NCBI GenBank assembly: GCA_017562135.1
Contig: QEYB01001528.1
Coordinates: 496,001-560,000 of the forward strand
DNA length: 64,000 nt
Origin: Dipylidium caninum
Taxonomy: Eukaryota; Platyhelminthes; Cestoda; Cyclophyllidea; Dipylidiidae
Reading direction: 5' to 3'
Shown here: positions 1 to 10,733 of the stretch, piece after piece
Layout: the number at the start of each line of letters is the position of its first letter
Numbering within the stretch: position 1 is the stretch's first letter
The notes under the pieces: model-generated
Told to the model about the DNA's origin: nothing
Database searches by the model: none
Seen by the model: only the letters and a program-made list of their open reading frames with translations
Translations under genes and position numbers: made by a program

Positions 1-57
1 TAAGCTTTCATCTGATTAGTTGTGGATATTAAAGGGGAGTATCATTGTGTTGTACAG

Positions 58-372
58 CGACAGCTGGAATGGGGCCGATTCCACGTGAGTCTGGAGAACA
101 AGGAGATGATCCGCTACCGTCACCTTCAGGGCCACCTTGAGGGCGCGTTGGTGGAGTGCTGCGAGTCCACGTGGCGCAAGGAGCCCATCGTCTTCCCCTA
201 CCTCTTTAAGGTCCACGTCGAACGAGTGGCCCGTTGCACCGTGACTCAAAGCTCCGAGCTTCAAATGCCCGAGGTGAAGAGTGTGGAGGACTTGCGAGAC
301 CTTCTGCGCGACCTCTTGAACTCCTACTTCCGCATTTACCTCTCGGAGTACTTCTACTCCCCGCCATGCTGA
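58..372 (+). CDS. Terminal exon of an unrecognised gene (partial, 5' end outside window)
   Basis: An AG acceptor ends at 57 (context tgtacag), and the frame is then open for 104 codons to a TGA at 370-372. The frame is also open upstream of the acceptor, so the exact exon start rests on the splice signal. The product is hydrophilic and balanced in charged residues (it begins RQLEWGRF and ends YLSEYFYSPPC), with several Arg/Leu-rich helical stretches such as VEDLRDLLRDLL. There is no obvious signal peptide or membrane segment. I do not recognise the family. The rest of the gene must lie to the left of the window. The codon-like composition and the charged, non-repetitive sequence make it a likely real exon. 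Confidence 0.55.
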   Translation, partial: RQLEWGRFHVSLENKEMIRYRHLQGHLEGALVECCESTWRKEPIVFPYLFKVHVERVARCTVTQSSELQMPEVKSVEDLRDLLRDLLNSYFRIYLSEYFYSPPC

Positions 373-3300
373 CGCTGGTCTTCCCGTGGCCACAACACTC
401 GCCGTGTTTTGTACCATTTCGCCGTGTTTGAGTGTGCATTCCACTCAATGGAAAACTGCCGCTTCAGGCCATTATAAGACTACGTCATTTTTCATTACCC
501 ATTTACACTGTTATGTCATTCTCGAGTACATTTAAATCTGAAAAAAAATGTTTGTGAAAGCGAAAAGCCAGTTGTCTGAATGCTTGACAAATATGGAAAG
601 AGTAGACAGAAAATTTTCGGTTTGGAATCCATGAAACGGTCGTTTGTTTTTAGTCTGCGCCTAGCAACGTGCCCTCCGTAGTCGTATTTCTGAATGCAGA
701 ATATATTCTTTTTACTCGCTTCGTAAACTCTTTTCGTGTCTGCCTCCCAATTTTGCCTTATTTCTGGGGCAAAGCAGACGGAAGTAGAATGCACTTGGCA
801 TTTATTTTTCTTGTACTCGCTCAAAACGAAGCATAGTGCAGCTCAACGAGCTTCGAGAGGCATTAATGATGCGTTCGGAGGCGAATTCAATGACGGAAAA
901 GGGGCTTGACGTTGGTCCTAGAGGTAGTTTAGTTGCGACAACTTGAGCAGCGTCACAAAGCCTCCTGGAAGACCGCCGGTCCATGCTGCTGACGAGGAGG
1001 TGGAATTAAGGCCGATGACTGTGGAATCCGATCCAAACGCACAGCTAATCGCGAATGTGGATCTCAGTTGAACGGTTAGCGATTAACGCTGCTTTAAAAC
1101 ACCAGTCTCCAATGGATGAATAAAGAAAAGAGTGGACTCAGGTGCGTTGGCCTTACGAAATAAGGCAACTGGGCGCATCTTTGTTGTTTTCACTCCAGCC
1201 CGGCATTGAAGCAGACACACCCCTAAGCCGAAATGTCATAAAAGAAGTTATGTTTAGCAACAAATGGCAGAATGCCCGGGAGGTAATCTGTTATTCTGCC
1301 TCTCCAACGACCAGGCGAGACCATAACACCGACGGAATCCCACTGCAATGCATGCAATTGACGTCAGAGATGAAAAGAAACTTTTGGCGACAAAAACGGT
1401 CAGCATTGTCGCATGGCAGCCATGTAAAAAACTTTAATTACCTTTGACAAAGAAAACAAGTTATTTACATCCACCATGTTAATATTACGAATTGTGTTTA
1501 GGGGGAATAGAAACAATAGTTAAAATGCTATGATAAATGACTTTAAATGGTTTACTAACGCTACAATCAACGGTCCTTTTTTCCGAGGCTTATATGACTT
1601 GCCCAATAGAAAGCAGTTCGGTTGAATATAATAAAAAAGTGCGTTAAATTACACTTCTTTTTTGCTACCTGTATTCAACGTCCTGAACATATTTTCCACT
1701 TTGATAAAAGAGAGTATTTGTGAAGTCGGCTTTAGTAAATTAAGATCCCAAAGCATAATTTGACGTAAATATATAGGAAATGCGATTGTCTCAGTTTCTT
1801 TGCGTCCTTGTTCGCCTCCTCATGTTTCATGTATGCTTTTGACTTTGTCCAAATTCACGCCGACGCCTCAAAGTAGTCTTAGTTTTTTTCCCCCAGGTAT
1901 TTGTGTGGAAACTGTCAGTCCACTATTCACTGCACCTTAATTTGCTTCATTCGCCTACCGAACACCCCGTCTGCCGGACCAGCAACCCCTCGCTTTGATG
2001 TTAATTCCACTTTTCGCTGTCATTGTCCATCTTCCTACCCAAGACAATCATAAAACATCCGCCTAAGAAATACACCTTTCCCCCTAAAAGTCGACGAGGT
2101 TCGACTTTCACTCTGGCTACTTTTCAGCGCGTGTGGGGGGTAAATCTTAGGTAGAGACAAAGAAACGTTGAGGAAGGAAAGAAGATACACAAGGAAGGCG
2201 TTAGGAGGCGTCAAGCTTCAGGTGGTTATAATTAGCGCACGGGCGGCACAGCAGACTGAGGAATTCTTCCTCCATTCACTGCGGCCCGCGGGCATTTACG
2301 CGGCAAAATACGTCACATACGAGGCGGATAATTTTTTTGGACGATCTAAAACTACACATTAAAAGATGCAGTTGTCTTGGAACTATCAAAGTAAGGTTGT
2401 GGCGTGTAGGACAGGGTCTTGTGTTTTATTATGCTGAAAACTATGAAACGGACATGGAATATAAGTAGGAAACAAAAAGTACAACTTTTCACATTTTCTA
2501 TTATTTTAAATAGAAGTAATTTTCATAGGTCGTTTCATGGTTTTCAACATAATGTTCCATTCGTCAAAATGTTCTCGTGCTAGGCAAGCGTGAGGAAGAC
2601 TGGGCTACTTTAGATATGCGAAATTTGAACAAATCACACATTTGGAGGCTTTACACCTGCTAGTATCCAGACAATGTAAACTTCATAGACGAGTACTCTA
2701 CCTGGAGTGGTGCTGTTCTCTCTACACAGTCCACTTTTGCCCTTCTTGAGGATATTAGTGAGAAATTCGTCTCATTTCTGATAGCATTCAAGACTGCATG
2801 AAGTAACAATTAAGTGACGAGCAGTTTATGCAATACAGGGGCAAAAACTTGCGCTATAGCTTTTTTTGACGTTTTGTAGGATTTTGTGCTCTTTCCCCTA
2901 AGGACATTCTGTTTTTGACATTTAAAGCTTTGGATTTTCATATAAAGACAATGGGAGAAAATTTAACCGGTCAATATGTTAGAATGCCATCTAAACTTCA
3001 GACTTCGGAGTTAAGATTAGGAAAACTAGCCACCCAGAACATTATACGACACTGTAGCCAACAGGTTTGAATATTTGACTGAGAAACAATATTACCATAA
3101 CTTATAGGTAAACAGTTAAAAGTAGGAGATGATTCTGAAGTAATGACACATGGGATTATGGCATTTGGTGTGGTGAGCACCGTGACATGCATCATTCATC
3201 TCTCTGAAGACACCGAGTTCCTACTCTATATCACTGCTTCCTAGAGGAGTGGCGCAGTTGAAACCGATGATGGAACAAATGCACGGTATACTTCCGAGAT

Positions 3301-4385
3301 TAAAATACCCTCGTGATACAATCCGGAGTAATAAATGCTTATTGTGTGGAAAAAATTTTTGGCTCATGAGAAGTTAAGATTGCTGTCAACCACATCAAAG
3401 ACAATTGGTAGGAGAAAAGGCATACAATATTAGAAAATGAGAAGATGTACGAATTTGCATATAGTCTCCCCTTTATCCAAACATGGCTTATATTTACACT
3501 TACCTAATGTCGAATGCAATATTCTATTGATCAGCACTAAATAAGTTTTTTCGAGCACAGTTGAGGTTTATGAAGCGCCAACAAAGTATCTGAGGTCTAA
3601 AGAGTGCTCATAAACAGTCAAGCAATTGTACTCTACCACATTGGTTCCATCGAACTACACCAGCTTGTTTCATTTTAAATTTGGGAATGGCGATAAATAC
3701 CGCCTTTTAAATGAACTTTCGACTACTTCCTGTCTGATCCACTTGTCTACTACTGGAATGGTACGAACTAAGTAAACTGAAAAAGTCACCACTGACACCC
3801 TCATTATTTTGGAGTTTTTCCTATTTCAACAAACCAAAATATACCCGTATCAAAAGTCAAATAGTAAGATTGAAGCCTGCAATAATCCACAAATACGACA
3901 AATTTAAGTCAATATAGCAGATAGTTTATGTAATTGTTTAAAAAGCCTAATGTGCGTTTTAATTGTGCTGGCGCTTACCGGCTTCCTAAATTGCGCCTCA
4001 TTTCGAGTGCGATGTTCTCGCAGGGTGGGTGTTCTTTAACGTTCTTTCTCCAAACGTTGGGATTTATCAAATTAACTTGGCTCCTGATTTGTGTATTGGT
4101 AAATCCCACGCAGCCTATTTGGTCGATTAATGAGAGAAGTGACGTTTATCTTTCGTTAAAACTATTTCTTACAAACCCGCCCAGTGCTTCATAACTTTTG
4201 GCGCTGAATAAGTTGGCTTTACGTGACTATTACCTCCGGTCTTTTAATAACTAGTCCATTCTTTACGTTTCTTCCTTGAAATAACAGTTTCTTCCTCACC
4301 TTTCGCTGCGAACCATTCGAATGAAGATCCGCACGGTCAACACATAGATCAAGTATATTTTAAGTAGGGCGTTATTAAAATTGCC
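373..4385. other. AT-rich intergenic stretch, no gene seen
   Basis: Only short open frames without convincing protein character occur here on either strand. The composition is clearly more AT-rich than the 20-34 kb zone. I see no tRNA fold, transposon frame or tandem repeat of note. Confidence 0.5.
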
Positions 4386-5329
4386 ATGTATCTGGAATCT
4401 TTCGTCATTATCGACGTAAGTACACCAACATTCATCCAACACCCTACCGTTCATTGGTGTCTTTTGCTTTTGCCCGCTTTTATTACGATAAATGAAATCG
4501 CTAATTCATTGGCTATTATCATTTGACGTTTCTCTAGTGCTTGCGACTGTGTGATTTACTCTTCTAGATGTCTGAACTTGCTTCTGCAGTAGATCATCCG
4601 GAGTCGTTTATCAAAGCCCTTCGCCTGATTGTCCTAGCCTCAGGCGACTACTTTATTCTTACCAACACCGTCTCAGACGTTGTCGTGGAAGCTCTTCAAC
4701 AGCACTGCGACTTCCTTGCAAAGGTGTTTCGTTCTCGTCTAGGTGACTCCACCTCCCCTATCACCTTGCATCGCCTCATCGCCTCATTTTCTGACTGTAA
4801 ACTACATCTCTCTCGTATTCTTACCTATCTTTCTACCTATGCTTTCGCCTCCACTGATCCAGAGATCTCGGATGCAACTTCTTTTGGCACGTCATCTAAA
4901 GCGCTCTCCTTGTTCCACGCCGAGTGTGAGAAGCTTAATATCCAATTGGACGAAGCCACCACCTCCCCTTTTTCCCGCCTACTTCTTGCCGGTCAGCACA
5001 TTCGAATGCGACGAATTGACGAGTTTGCAGCTGGTACGGCTACCACAGAACAGTATCTGGATTTCACGCGGCTGCGGCAGAGAGCGCGTCTTTTAGGTCC
5101 ACCATTTGTCGTTTGGATGGTTCGTGCTGGACTTCCACTCCAAAGAAGCGGAGGTGGCGTTGAAACAATTCCCATTTTAGCATATCTAGTCACTTTGTGC
5201 TTACGGGATGTCATAGATTTGGCCTTGGTTAATCGGCAAAAGTTCGGTATTAACCTGCAAACTCAAATGACAGGAATAGAACTTCAACAAGCTAGTTTGT
5301 ATATACAAAAAGTGCAGGAGTATTTGTGA
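4386..5329 (+). CDS. Small two-exon gene, helical protein; weak resemblance to a histone-fold subunit
   Basis: Exon 1 is 4386-4415 (MYLESFVIID) and ends in a good donor (GAC|GTAAGTAC). Exon 2 is 4568-5329, after acceptor ttctag. The junction is phase 0, so the two join cleanly to give 263 residues ending VQEYL and TGA. If exon 1 is not used, the ATG at 4568 directly after the acceptor could start a 253-residue protein. The sequence is helix-rich with no membrane segment or signal peptide. The segment around LPLQRSGGGVETIPILAYL followed by CLRDVIDLALVNRQKFG recalls the histone-fold part of SAGA-type adaptor subunits such as TADA1. This is a pattern impression only, and I would not name the gene on it. 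It stands alone between two AT-rich gaps. Confidence 0.6.
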
Positions 5330-7047
5330 ATTTATTGAAGTGTATATATACATATATATATGCGTTGTTTGTACGCGACCACTTTCATTGTTCATTCTGA
5401 ATAAGGGACAAATAGACTGGTTACTTACATTCTATAAGTGGTGGTGAAGTGCTCCCGACATTTAGCTTGGATAGTTCTGCCCCGTTTTATGAACATTTGT
5501 TGTGTGCTTCACTTCGGTAAGCGCAACAAAAACCGGCACTGTGGGGAGTTGATTTTTGCATTCAGTGGCCTTCTTGTGCATTTTCTCTCACACAAACTGT
5601 TGGGATTACGTGTTACGTGTAGGGGTACCAGTGTTTATAGTTTGGGGATCGGGTGATTGCTTGTATTTGTTGTGGTTATTGCCAGGGTCTCAAACGGTGC
5701 TGAGTCGTCCCTGTTCGCCAGTGACGGTGGTATCTTTTGCAATTTTTTTTCAACTTGGATTTAAAAACAGTTGAATTTGGACGTCAATTACGTTTACCTT
5801 TCGTTGTTTTCGATTCACTAACACACTTTTATTAAAGCCAAACCAAAATCGACACGTCGGATTCGTGCGGCGGTGTAGGTAGGTTTACTACTTCGTCAAT
5901 TGCTCTGTATGGCTCGTTCTATATTTTGGGTCGTGGTAGTATCGCGTTTGTTTATTTATTTAAGATAAACATTTATTGTGACAAGACTAAGCTGCTATCA
6001 GTAAGGGTGTAACAGCAATTTATGTGCTGTTAAAATTCTTCTTCGTTAGCCATATTCGTTGCATTGTCATTCGGGTTGTTCATCGGTATGATTAATGCGG
6101 TGGCAGTTCTTTTTCAACCGTTCTCTCGTTTTACTCTAAAAATTCATTTTAGGCCCATCTTGATTGTTTTGTGGGAGCACTATTTAGAGTAATCGGTGTT
6201 ATGACCTTTTGGAATTTCCGATTTATGACCGTTACTTCGTCTTCCGTTGCCTTGGGGGTTTGCAAATACAGCAAACAGAGAAAACGGACATTTGGGGTAG
6301 GTAAATTTAACGACTGGACTGAAAGCGCATAATTGTGTTATATTTTGACAAAGAAGAGATCTCTTTCACAGATTAGGCAGCAAGTTATGTGCGAGACTGT
6401 CTAGTTGGCATTAAGTTATGGACGGATTAACTTGTTCAGAGTCTACTGAATGCTCTCGTAGGGTGACATTCGATCTCTTCACAGTCGTGTGTGATGCTCA
6501 ATTTGTTGCATGACTGTAGCGCCACTATCGTGTGACATGGAGCCTTGATCAGCTTGCTGGAACACCTCAGGATTTCTGCCTGGTTGTAGGGATTCGTTTC
6601 TCCTTATTTACCTGCAAGCAAATCGTGTGATTATTTTAGAGCTAGAGTCTCCCTCAGCAAAATGGGCAACTGAGGGTTTGACGTTCCATTCACTGCCGGT
6701 CCCAGTTATTCCCACATCACCCAGTTAAATGTGGAGCAGATTGTGGGGCGAACCCCTCTTGTTCACGGCGTTTAGGAAATTTGGAGACTTCTAGCACAGA
6801 TTAATTAAATCTTGCCCTTAATAATAATCAGCTCGTCCTTATTTACACCGCAATTTTTATTCGACGCCGGAGCTTCCTGTACACGCAGCTCTTTCAACTG
6901 TTGCTCTTCTATAGGCATGGCAATTGGCCCATTTTAGTTTCATCAGCATCGTCAATCTGCATACGTTTATGGACGAGTGTAGGGATGCTTTTGAAGAATG
7001 TGCGGGCCTGGGGCAGACGGCTGGGTGGGAGAGGGCAGAATTTCGTG
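5330..7047. other. AT-rich intergenic stretch, no gene seen
   Basis: A (TA)-rich run follows the stop at about 5340-5362. Otherwise there are only short chance frames. It separates the small plus-strand gene from the 3' end of the minus-strand surface-protein gene. Confidence 0.45.
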
Positions 7048-7493
7048 TCATGGGGAAGTAACCTCCACGTTATTGGGCTGAGATGCCAGTGGTGGGGAGG
7101 AGAGGAGGACGTAGGATTGTGTCGGTGCCAGTAACGGCAGTCTTCTTGCCTCTGCAAAGTCGGCCTCGGACTGGGTCTTCGACAGACTCGAGTCGTCATC
7201 TGCTAGCCGATGGCAGAGGATAAATCCAGGCGTGTCTCCTGAACCCGGAAGACGAACCAACGTTGGCTGGGCCGCATGAAATGTGCCTCTGGCCACGCTA
7301 CCCAACACCTCCTCCTCGTAGTCCGTGTTGTTTGGCAAGTTGCTGACCCGCGGCTTTTGTACCTGCTGCTGGTGGTCCCCGCTGGGGTCGGCCACCTTGA
7401 TGAGGTAAACTTCTGGCTGGCTGCACACACCGCTCACCATGGAGGCCACCTCGATGCTGTCGCCCTTGCCCGCGTAGTAGACCGGTAGGGCGC
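7048..7493 (-). CDS. Terminal exon (cytoplasmic tail) of a minus-strand putative surface-protein gene
   Basis: The acceptor (ctcttccag) sits just above 7493 and the frame runs to a stop at 7048. It encodes about 148 residues starting ALPVYYAGKGDS and ending NNVEVTSP. The phase is 1, and the exon upstream (ending 7946) also ends in phase 1, so the two join as PVPFS-G-ALPVYY. That matching phase is good support for the model. The chain is acidic and Ser/Pro-rich with no membrane segment, and contains YEEEV and SDxD/DDDSS-like acidic patches typical of cytoplasmic tails. Family not recognised. Confidence 0.6.
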
Positions 7494-7945
7494 CTGGAAG
7501 AGGCAAAGGAGGACGATAAATCACCGAAGTCATAAATTTGGTTAGGCTCGTAGGCATCTGGTATAGTCACAAGAGGCGAATTAACCCCATGCAAGTCCCT
7601 TTTCCAGGCCGCCCTCACTCGCTACACAGAACCCTCTCTGGTTGGGGAAGACGACTTCATCCTCTGTGATTACTGCCTTCCAGGTTAATCGCAGGGGAGA
7701 CAGACGGTTAAAAAGTGGCAGAAAAGAAGAAACGAGAAGTTCCATGGTGGTCAAAGTTGAGGCAGGAATGTATGGGAGATGAGATTAACCTCCTTTAATC
7801 CCACGCCATCCCAGAAATCTCCTCTTCACGATCGTCTGTCCCAATGGGGATCGGCGGTGGAGATTGAAATAAGACCTACGCTTCATTGGAGAACTTCAGA
7901 CGACTCTTGAGGAACGAATCCCCACCGGAATGGCTTCTAACTCAC

Positions 7946-8229
7946 CTGAAAAGGGAACAGGCAGGGGATTCGACGTCGTCGTGTCCGAGGATGACGCGGT
8001 CGACAGAGTCCCATGCAGGTGTTGGGCCAGTTTGCCCGTCGTCGCATCAGCAAGGGAAATTTTTCTGGCATAAGTTAACATCCCGTTGCTCTCCGGCTGT
8101 TGGTCGACCTGATAGGAGGTGAAGAACGCCGGTTGCGGTGGTGGCGGCGGCGGTGGCGGTGGCGGTAGTAGCTGCGCTGGCGGTGGTGGAGGTGGCATCT
8201 GCGGGGGCGGGAGCATTGAACCGTAGGGC
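7946..8229 (-). CDS. Penultimate exon, proline-rich tail segment
   Basis: A textbook donor (TTTTCAG|GTGAG) ends the exon at 7946. The frame contains a polyproline stretch (runs of 6-10 Pro separated by Gln/Leu/Ala) followed by SYQVDQQPESNGML, KISLADATTGK and a Ser/Thr-rich end. Such stretches usually bind SH3, WW or EVH1 domains. The upstream exon boundary is unresolved. A second frame is open further upstream (to about 8335) and also looks coding (EVQSLSGSMPLFRG), so either an unseen splice site or a one-base error lies near 8230-8290. The range given is the minimum supported in one frame. Confidence 0.5.
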
Positions 8230-8555
8230 ATATGACCGAGGGAGTCTTGAGTTGGTGGGCGAGTCTTGTCGGCGAAAACCTCGAAACAGAGGCATCGACC
8301 CAGACAAGGACTGTACTTCCCATGGCGAAGGGCATCTAGGCGTTAAAAGGCTTTTCAATTGACAATTATTTGACTGGGTGAAACTTGACGCTCTTTTCGT
8401 CTGGAGAAGGACCAAATTAGTGCATCAAAACACAGTCCATCACGTTAAATGACATCCCTAAAGTTGTTCACCCCAGCCGTATTTTCAATTTCACAGGTTA
8501 AATTTAGTTTGGGAAACCTTTTTTGCACTTAATGGGAAGAGTAGCACTTCACTGA

Positions 8556-8813
8556 TTACTCAACCTTGAAGGTCTTGAAGAAGAAGAAGAAGAAGTATGC
8601 CACCACGCTAAAGTACTTCTGGCGGTGATGCAGACTGCCAGACGAGGCCAACGCCGCGCATAACATGACATTTTCCCAATGATTAATTTGACAGAGAAGC
8701 TCAAATGCCTGTTCCCGCCTGACTGTGGGTCTGCCCTTCCAGACATTTAGAACAACGTGGATGCGTCCTTCATCCATCAGTTCACGGGACCTGATTTCCC
8801 GGGCTTGACGCAT
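8556..8813 (-). CDS. Candidate exon between membrane and tail segments
   Basis: An acceptor (cgctcgcag) directly precedes an ATG at 8813, and the frame is open to a TAA at 8556 (85 residues). It starts MRQAREIRSRELMDEGRIHV and contains a basic/acidic helix, VRREQAFELLCQINHW and a run of six Phe encoded by (TTC)n. It could be an internal exon with an unseen donor (a GTACTT lies within it) or an alternative terminus. Its position between the transmembrane exons and the tail exons suggests the same gene. No family recognised. Confidence 0.35.
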   Translation of the reverse strand: MRQAREIRSRELMDEGRIHVVLNVWKGRPTVRREQAFELLCQINHWENVMLCAALASSGSLHHRQKYFSVVAYFFFFFFKTFKVE

Positions 8814-9155
8814 CTGCGAGCGACACTGGACTGGCCCTCCTCCGTCCCTCGGGACTTTGAGAGGCACGGAGGGGAACAAGGCGAGAGAAAAGCCCGAGAA
8901 CCATCTACTCCTTAAACTGTGTTGTCGCCACGCTCCCCCCCGCACAAGAACAATTTCAAGTCGTCACTAAGTGGAGTCGAGGAAATACTCCGAAATAATC
9001 CAACCTTATTCCGAAAAGGAATCATCTCAACGAATTGGCATTTCTCTGGAACAACAGCGCATCAAACTGGAAATTATAATGACTACGGTGAGGAGAAGAG
9101 ATGAATTATTAAGGCAAAAGGAGGGGAGAGAGGCTCCAAATAAGGGAGGAGACCC

Positions 9156-9373
9156 TCAGGGAGAAAGGAATCTTTTCAGTTCAGCTGCCACATAGACGAC
9201 GTAGGCACGTAGCCAAGGTGACAGTCGAGACTGGATGTTTATGCTTTCAGCAAGGCGGCACCAGGCAGGACGAAGTTCTTCGGGCATCAGTTCGTGGAAG
9301 AAGGCAGTGGCCAGGAGGAAGAGAGACACCAAGACGGCTGCTAGGAGCACCATCAGCCATGCAACGCGAACAA
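9156..9373 (-). CDS. Candidate transmembrane exon (second hydrophobic segment)
   Basis: The acceptor (cactcttcag) ends just above 9373. In phase 1 the exon reads VRVAWLMVLLAAVLVSLFLL, a clear membrane-spanning helix, then an amphipathic stretch (HELMPEELRPAWCRLAES). The exon upstream (10316-10472) ends in phase 1, so the frame is continuous across the junction. The donor is not certain; the frame is open to a stop at 9156. With the exon at 10.3-10.5 kb this would give two closely spaced membrane helices. Confidence 0.4.
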
Positions 9374-10315
9374 CTGAAGAGTGTCAACTGAGCCCCACGT
9401 GGTTGCCAGGGTCGGATGTTTTTGTTTTTCTTTAATCAGCATTATTCTGCACTTTACTTCAAAATGCCATGTGATCTTCCTGCCAAAGTGTATAAAAAAT
9501 GGAGAGCTTTCAGCAAACGCCTTAAGCCGGCACGAGAAGGGGGATTAGGTGGAGTGGATGCGGACGTCTGCGTCAGAGCATGCATTCCACGCCCCTCGAG
9601 TCCTCGAGGGTGGACGAGGCTGACGGGTGCGTCGGTGTCTTCTCCACCGCCCAATTCCCTTCATCGCCGAGGCAAACCGGCAATCACGGCACAGAGCGAG
9701 GCCTTTTTCACATTTTCACGGGTATCCTCCAAGTCGTTGGCAGATGTCATTGCAGTTTTGCCAGGCGATTACACCAGAGCGAGGCAATGAACTCCGACTT
9801 AACCGACCTTTCGGTAAGTGTCCTCTACGATTGTAAAATAGTCTGCCTACGCCTTCGTGAGAGCAAAAAATTTCATTAAAATATGCCCAATTTTCCCCCG
9901 ATTACAGTCTGGCATGGGGAAGAAGGACGAACACTTCTACATTCACCTCCGCAAACGAGTTTGTGCATCAACCGTCTCCACCTGGAGTGGCTGCACTCCG
10001 ACCAAAGGAGGAAGGAGTGAAGGTGGAATAGCAGAAGTGTCCACTTGGTGCAGACGGTTGAATGCTCTGCGGCAGCAGGTGAATGCGTCGAGCGCAAGAT
10101 CCTACGAGAGATTGATGCCTCACTTTAAGTACTCCCAACTCAAACTGCCACTTCTTCCGGGCTTTACTGGCTGCTTAAACAAGGCTCCATGGAAAAGGTG
10201 GGTTTAACTATCTCGAAGGTGAAAGAATGGACGGCGGTACTGCCACCAAGTCTCTGGCAGTCTGTCCGCCAGGATATGACAGTGGCCGAGATGATAGGTC
10301 GGGCAAAAGTCTCAC

Positions 10316-10472
10316 CCAAAAAGCACTTGGTCATTGCGCACCGCACGGAGAGCGCGATGTTCACGAAGATGGCGAGCACAGTGAGGACAATCAGCGCCAA
10401 GATGACTTCCGGTCGCAGTCGGGAGAGCACTAGGGAGACGGGCAGTGGCACATTTGGGGGTGAGGATTTCTG
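10316..10472 (-). CDS. Transmembrane exon of the minus-strand surface-protein gene
   Basis: It has strong splice signals on both sides: acceptor ctgcctgttcag and donor TTTTTGG|GTGAG. The frame encodes a Pro/Ser stretch, then RPEVILALIVLTVLAIFVNI, an unmistakable single membrane helix followed by a basic/Cys segment (ALSVRCAMTKCFL). The exon is 157 nt. Neighbouring exons are phase 1 at both ends and multiples of three. Reading this one in phase 1 reaches the membrane frame only if a run of five C (in caccccc) is really four, so one extra base in a homopolymer is likely. Family not recognised. Confidence 0.5.
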
Positions 10473-10520
10473 CTGAACAGGCAGGTAAACAACTCGGTGT
10501 AGGCATGCGAAGGGACGTAC

Positions 10521-10589
10521 CCCACAGCGCTTCATCCTCCGAGGCCGCGACTCCGGGACGGTGAGCGCTCTCCGAAATGACCAGTCTAT
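10521..10589 (-). CDS. Short symmetric exon (69 nt, phase 1-1)
   Basis: The acceptor follows a long pyrimidine tract (tttttttcacctcctacag). The donor is TGGG|GTACGT. It encodes D-RLVISESAHRPGVAASEDEALW. The length is a multiple of three and both ends are phase 1, so it could be included or skipped without a frame change. It sits just 5' of the transmembrane exon, so it would be an extracellular linker. Confidence 0.4.
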
Positions 10590-10661
10590 CTGTAGGAGGT
10601 GAAAAAAAAAGCGATTTCAATAGGAACGAAATCGCCTGTCTGGCGAGCATCCGCTGATCAC

Positions 10662-10733
10662 CTTCTATGTGAAGGTGGTGGACATTTTCGCCCCGCTTTG
10701 TGGTTACTGTGATGTTGTCGGGGGAATTCCAGT
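10662..10733 (-). CDS. Short symmetric exon (72 nt, phase 1-1) with N-glycosylation site
   Basis: It encodes D-WNSPDNITVTTKRGENVHHL-HIE between acceptor gttttggag and donor ATAGAAG|GTGATC. It contains one N-x-T sequon (NIT). Both ends are phase 1 and the length is a multiple of three, like its neighbour at 10521-10589. The acceptor has a weak pyrimidine tract, so confidence is moderate. Confidence 0.33.
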
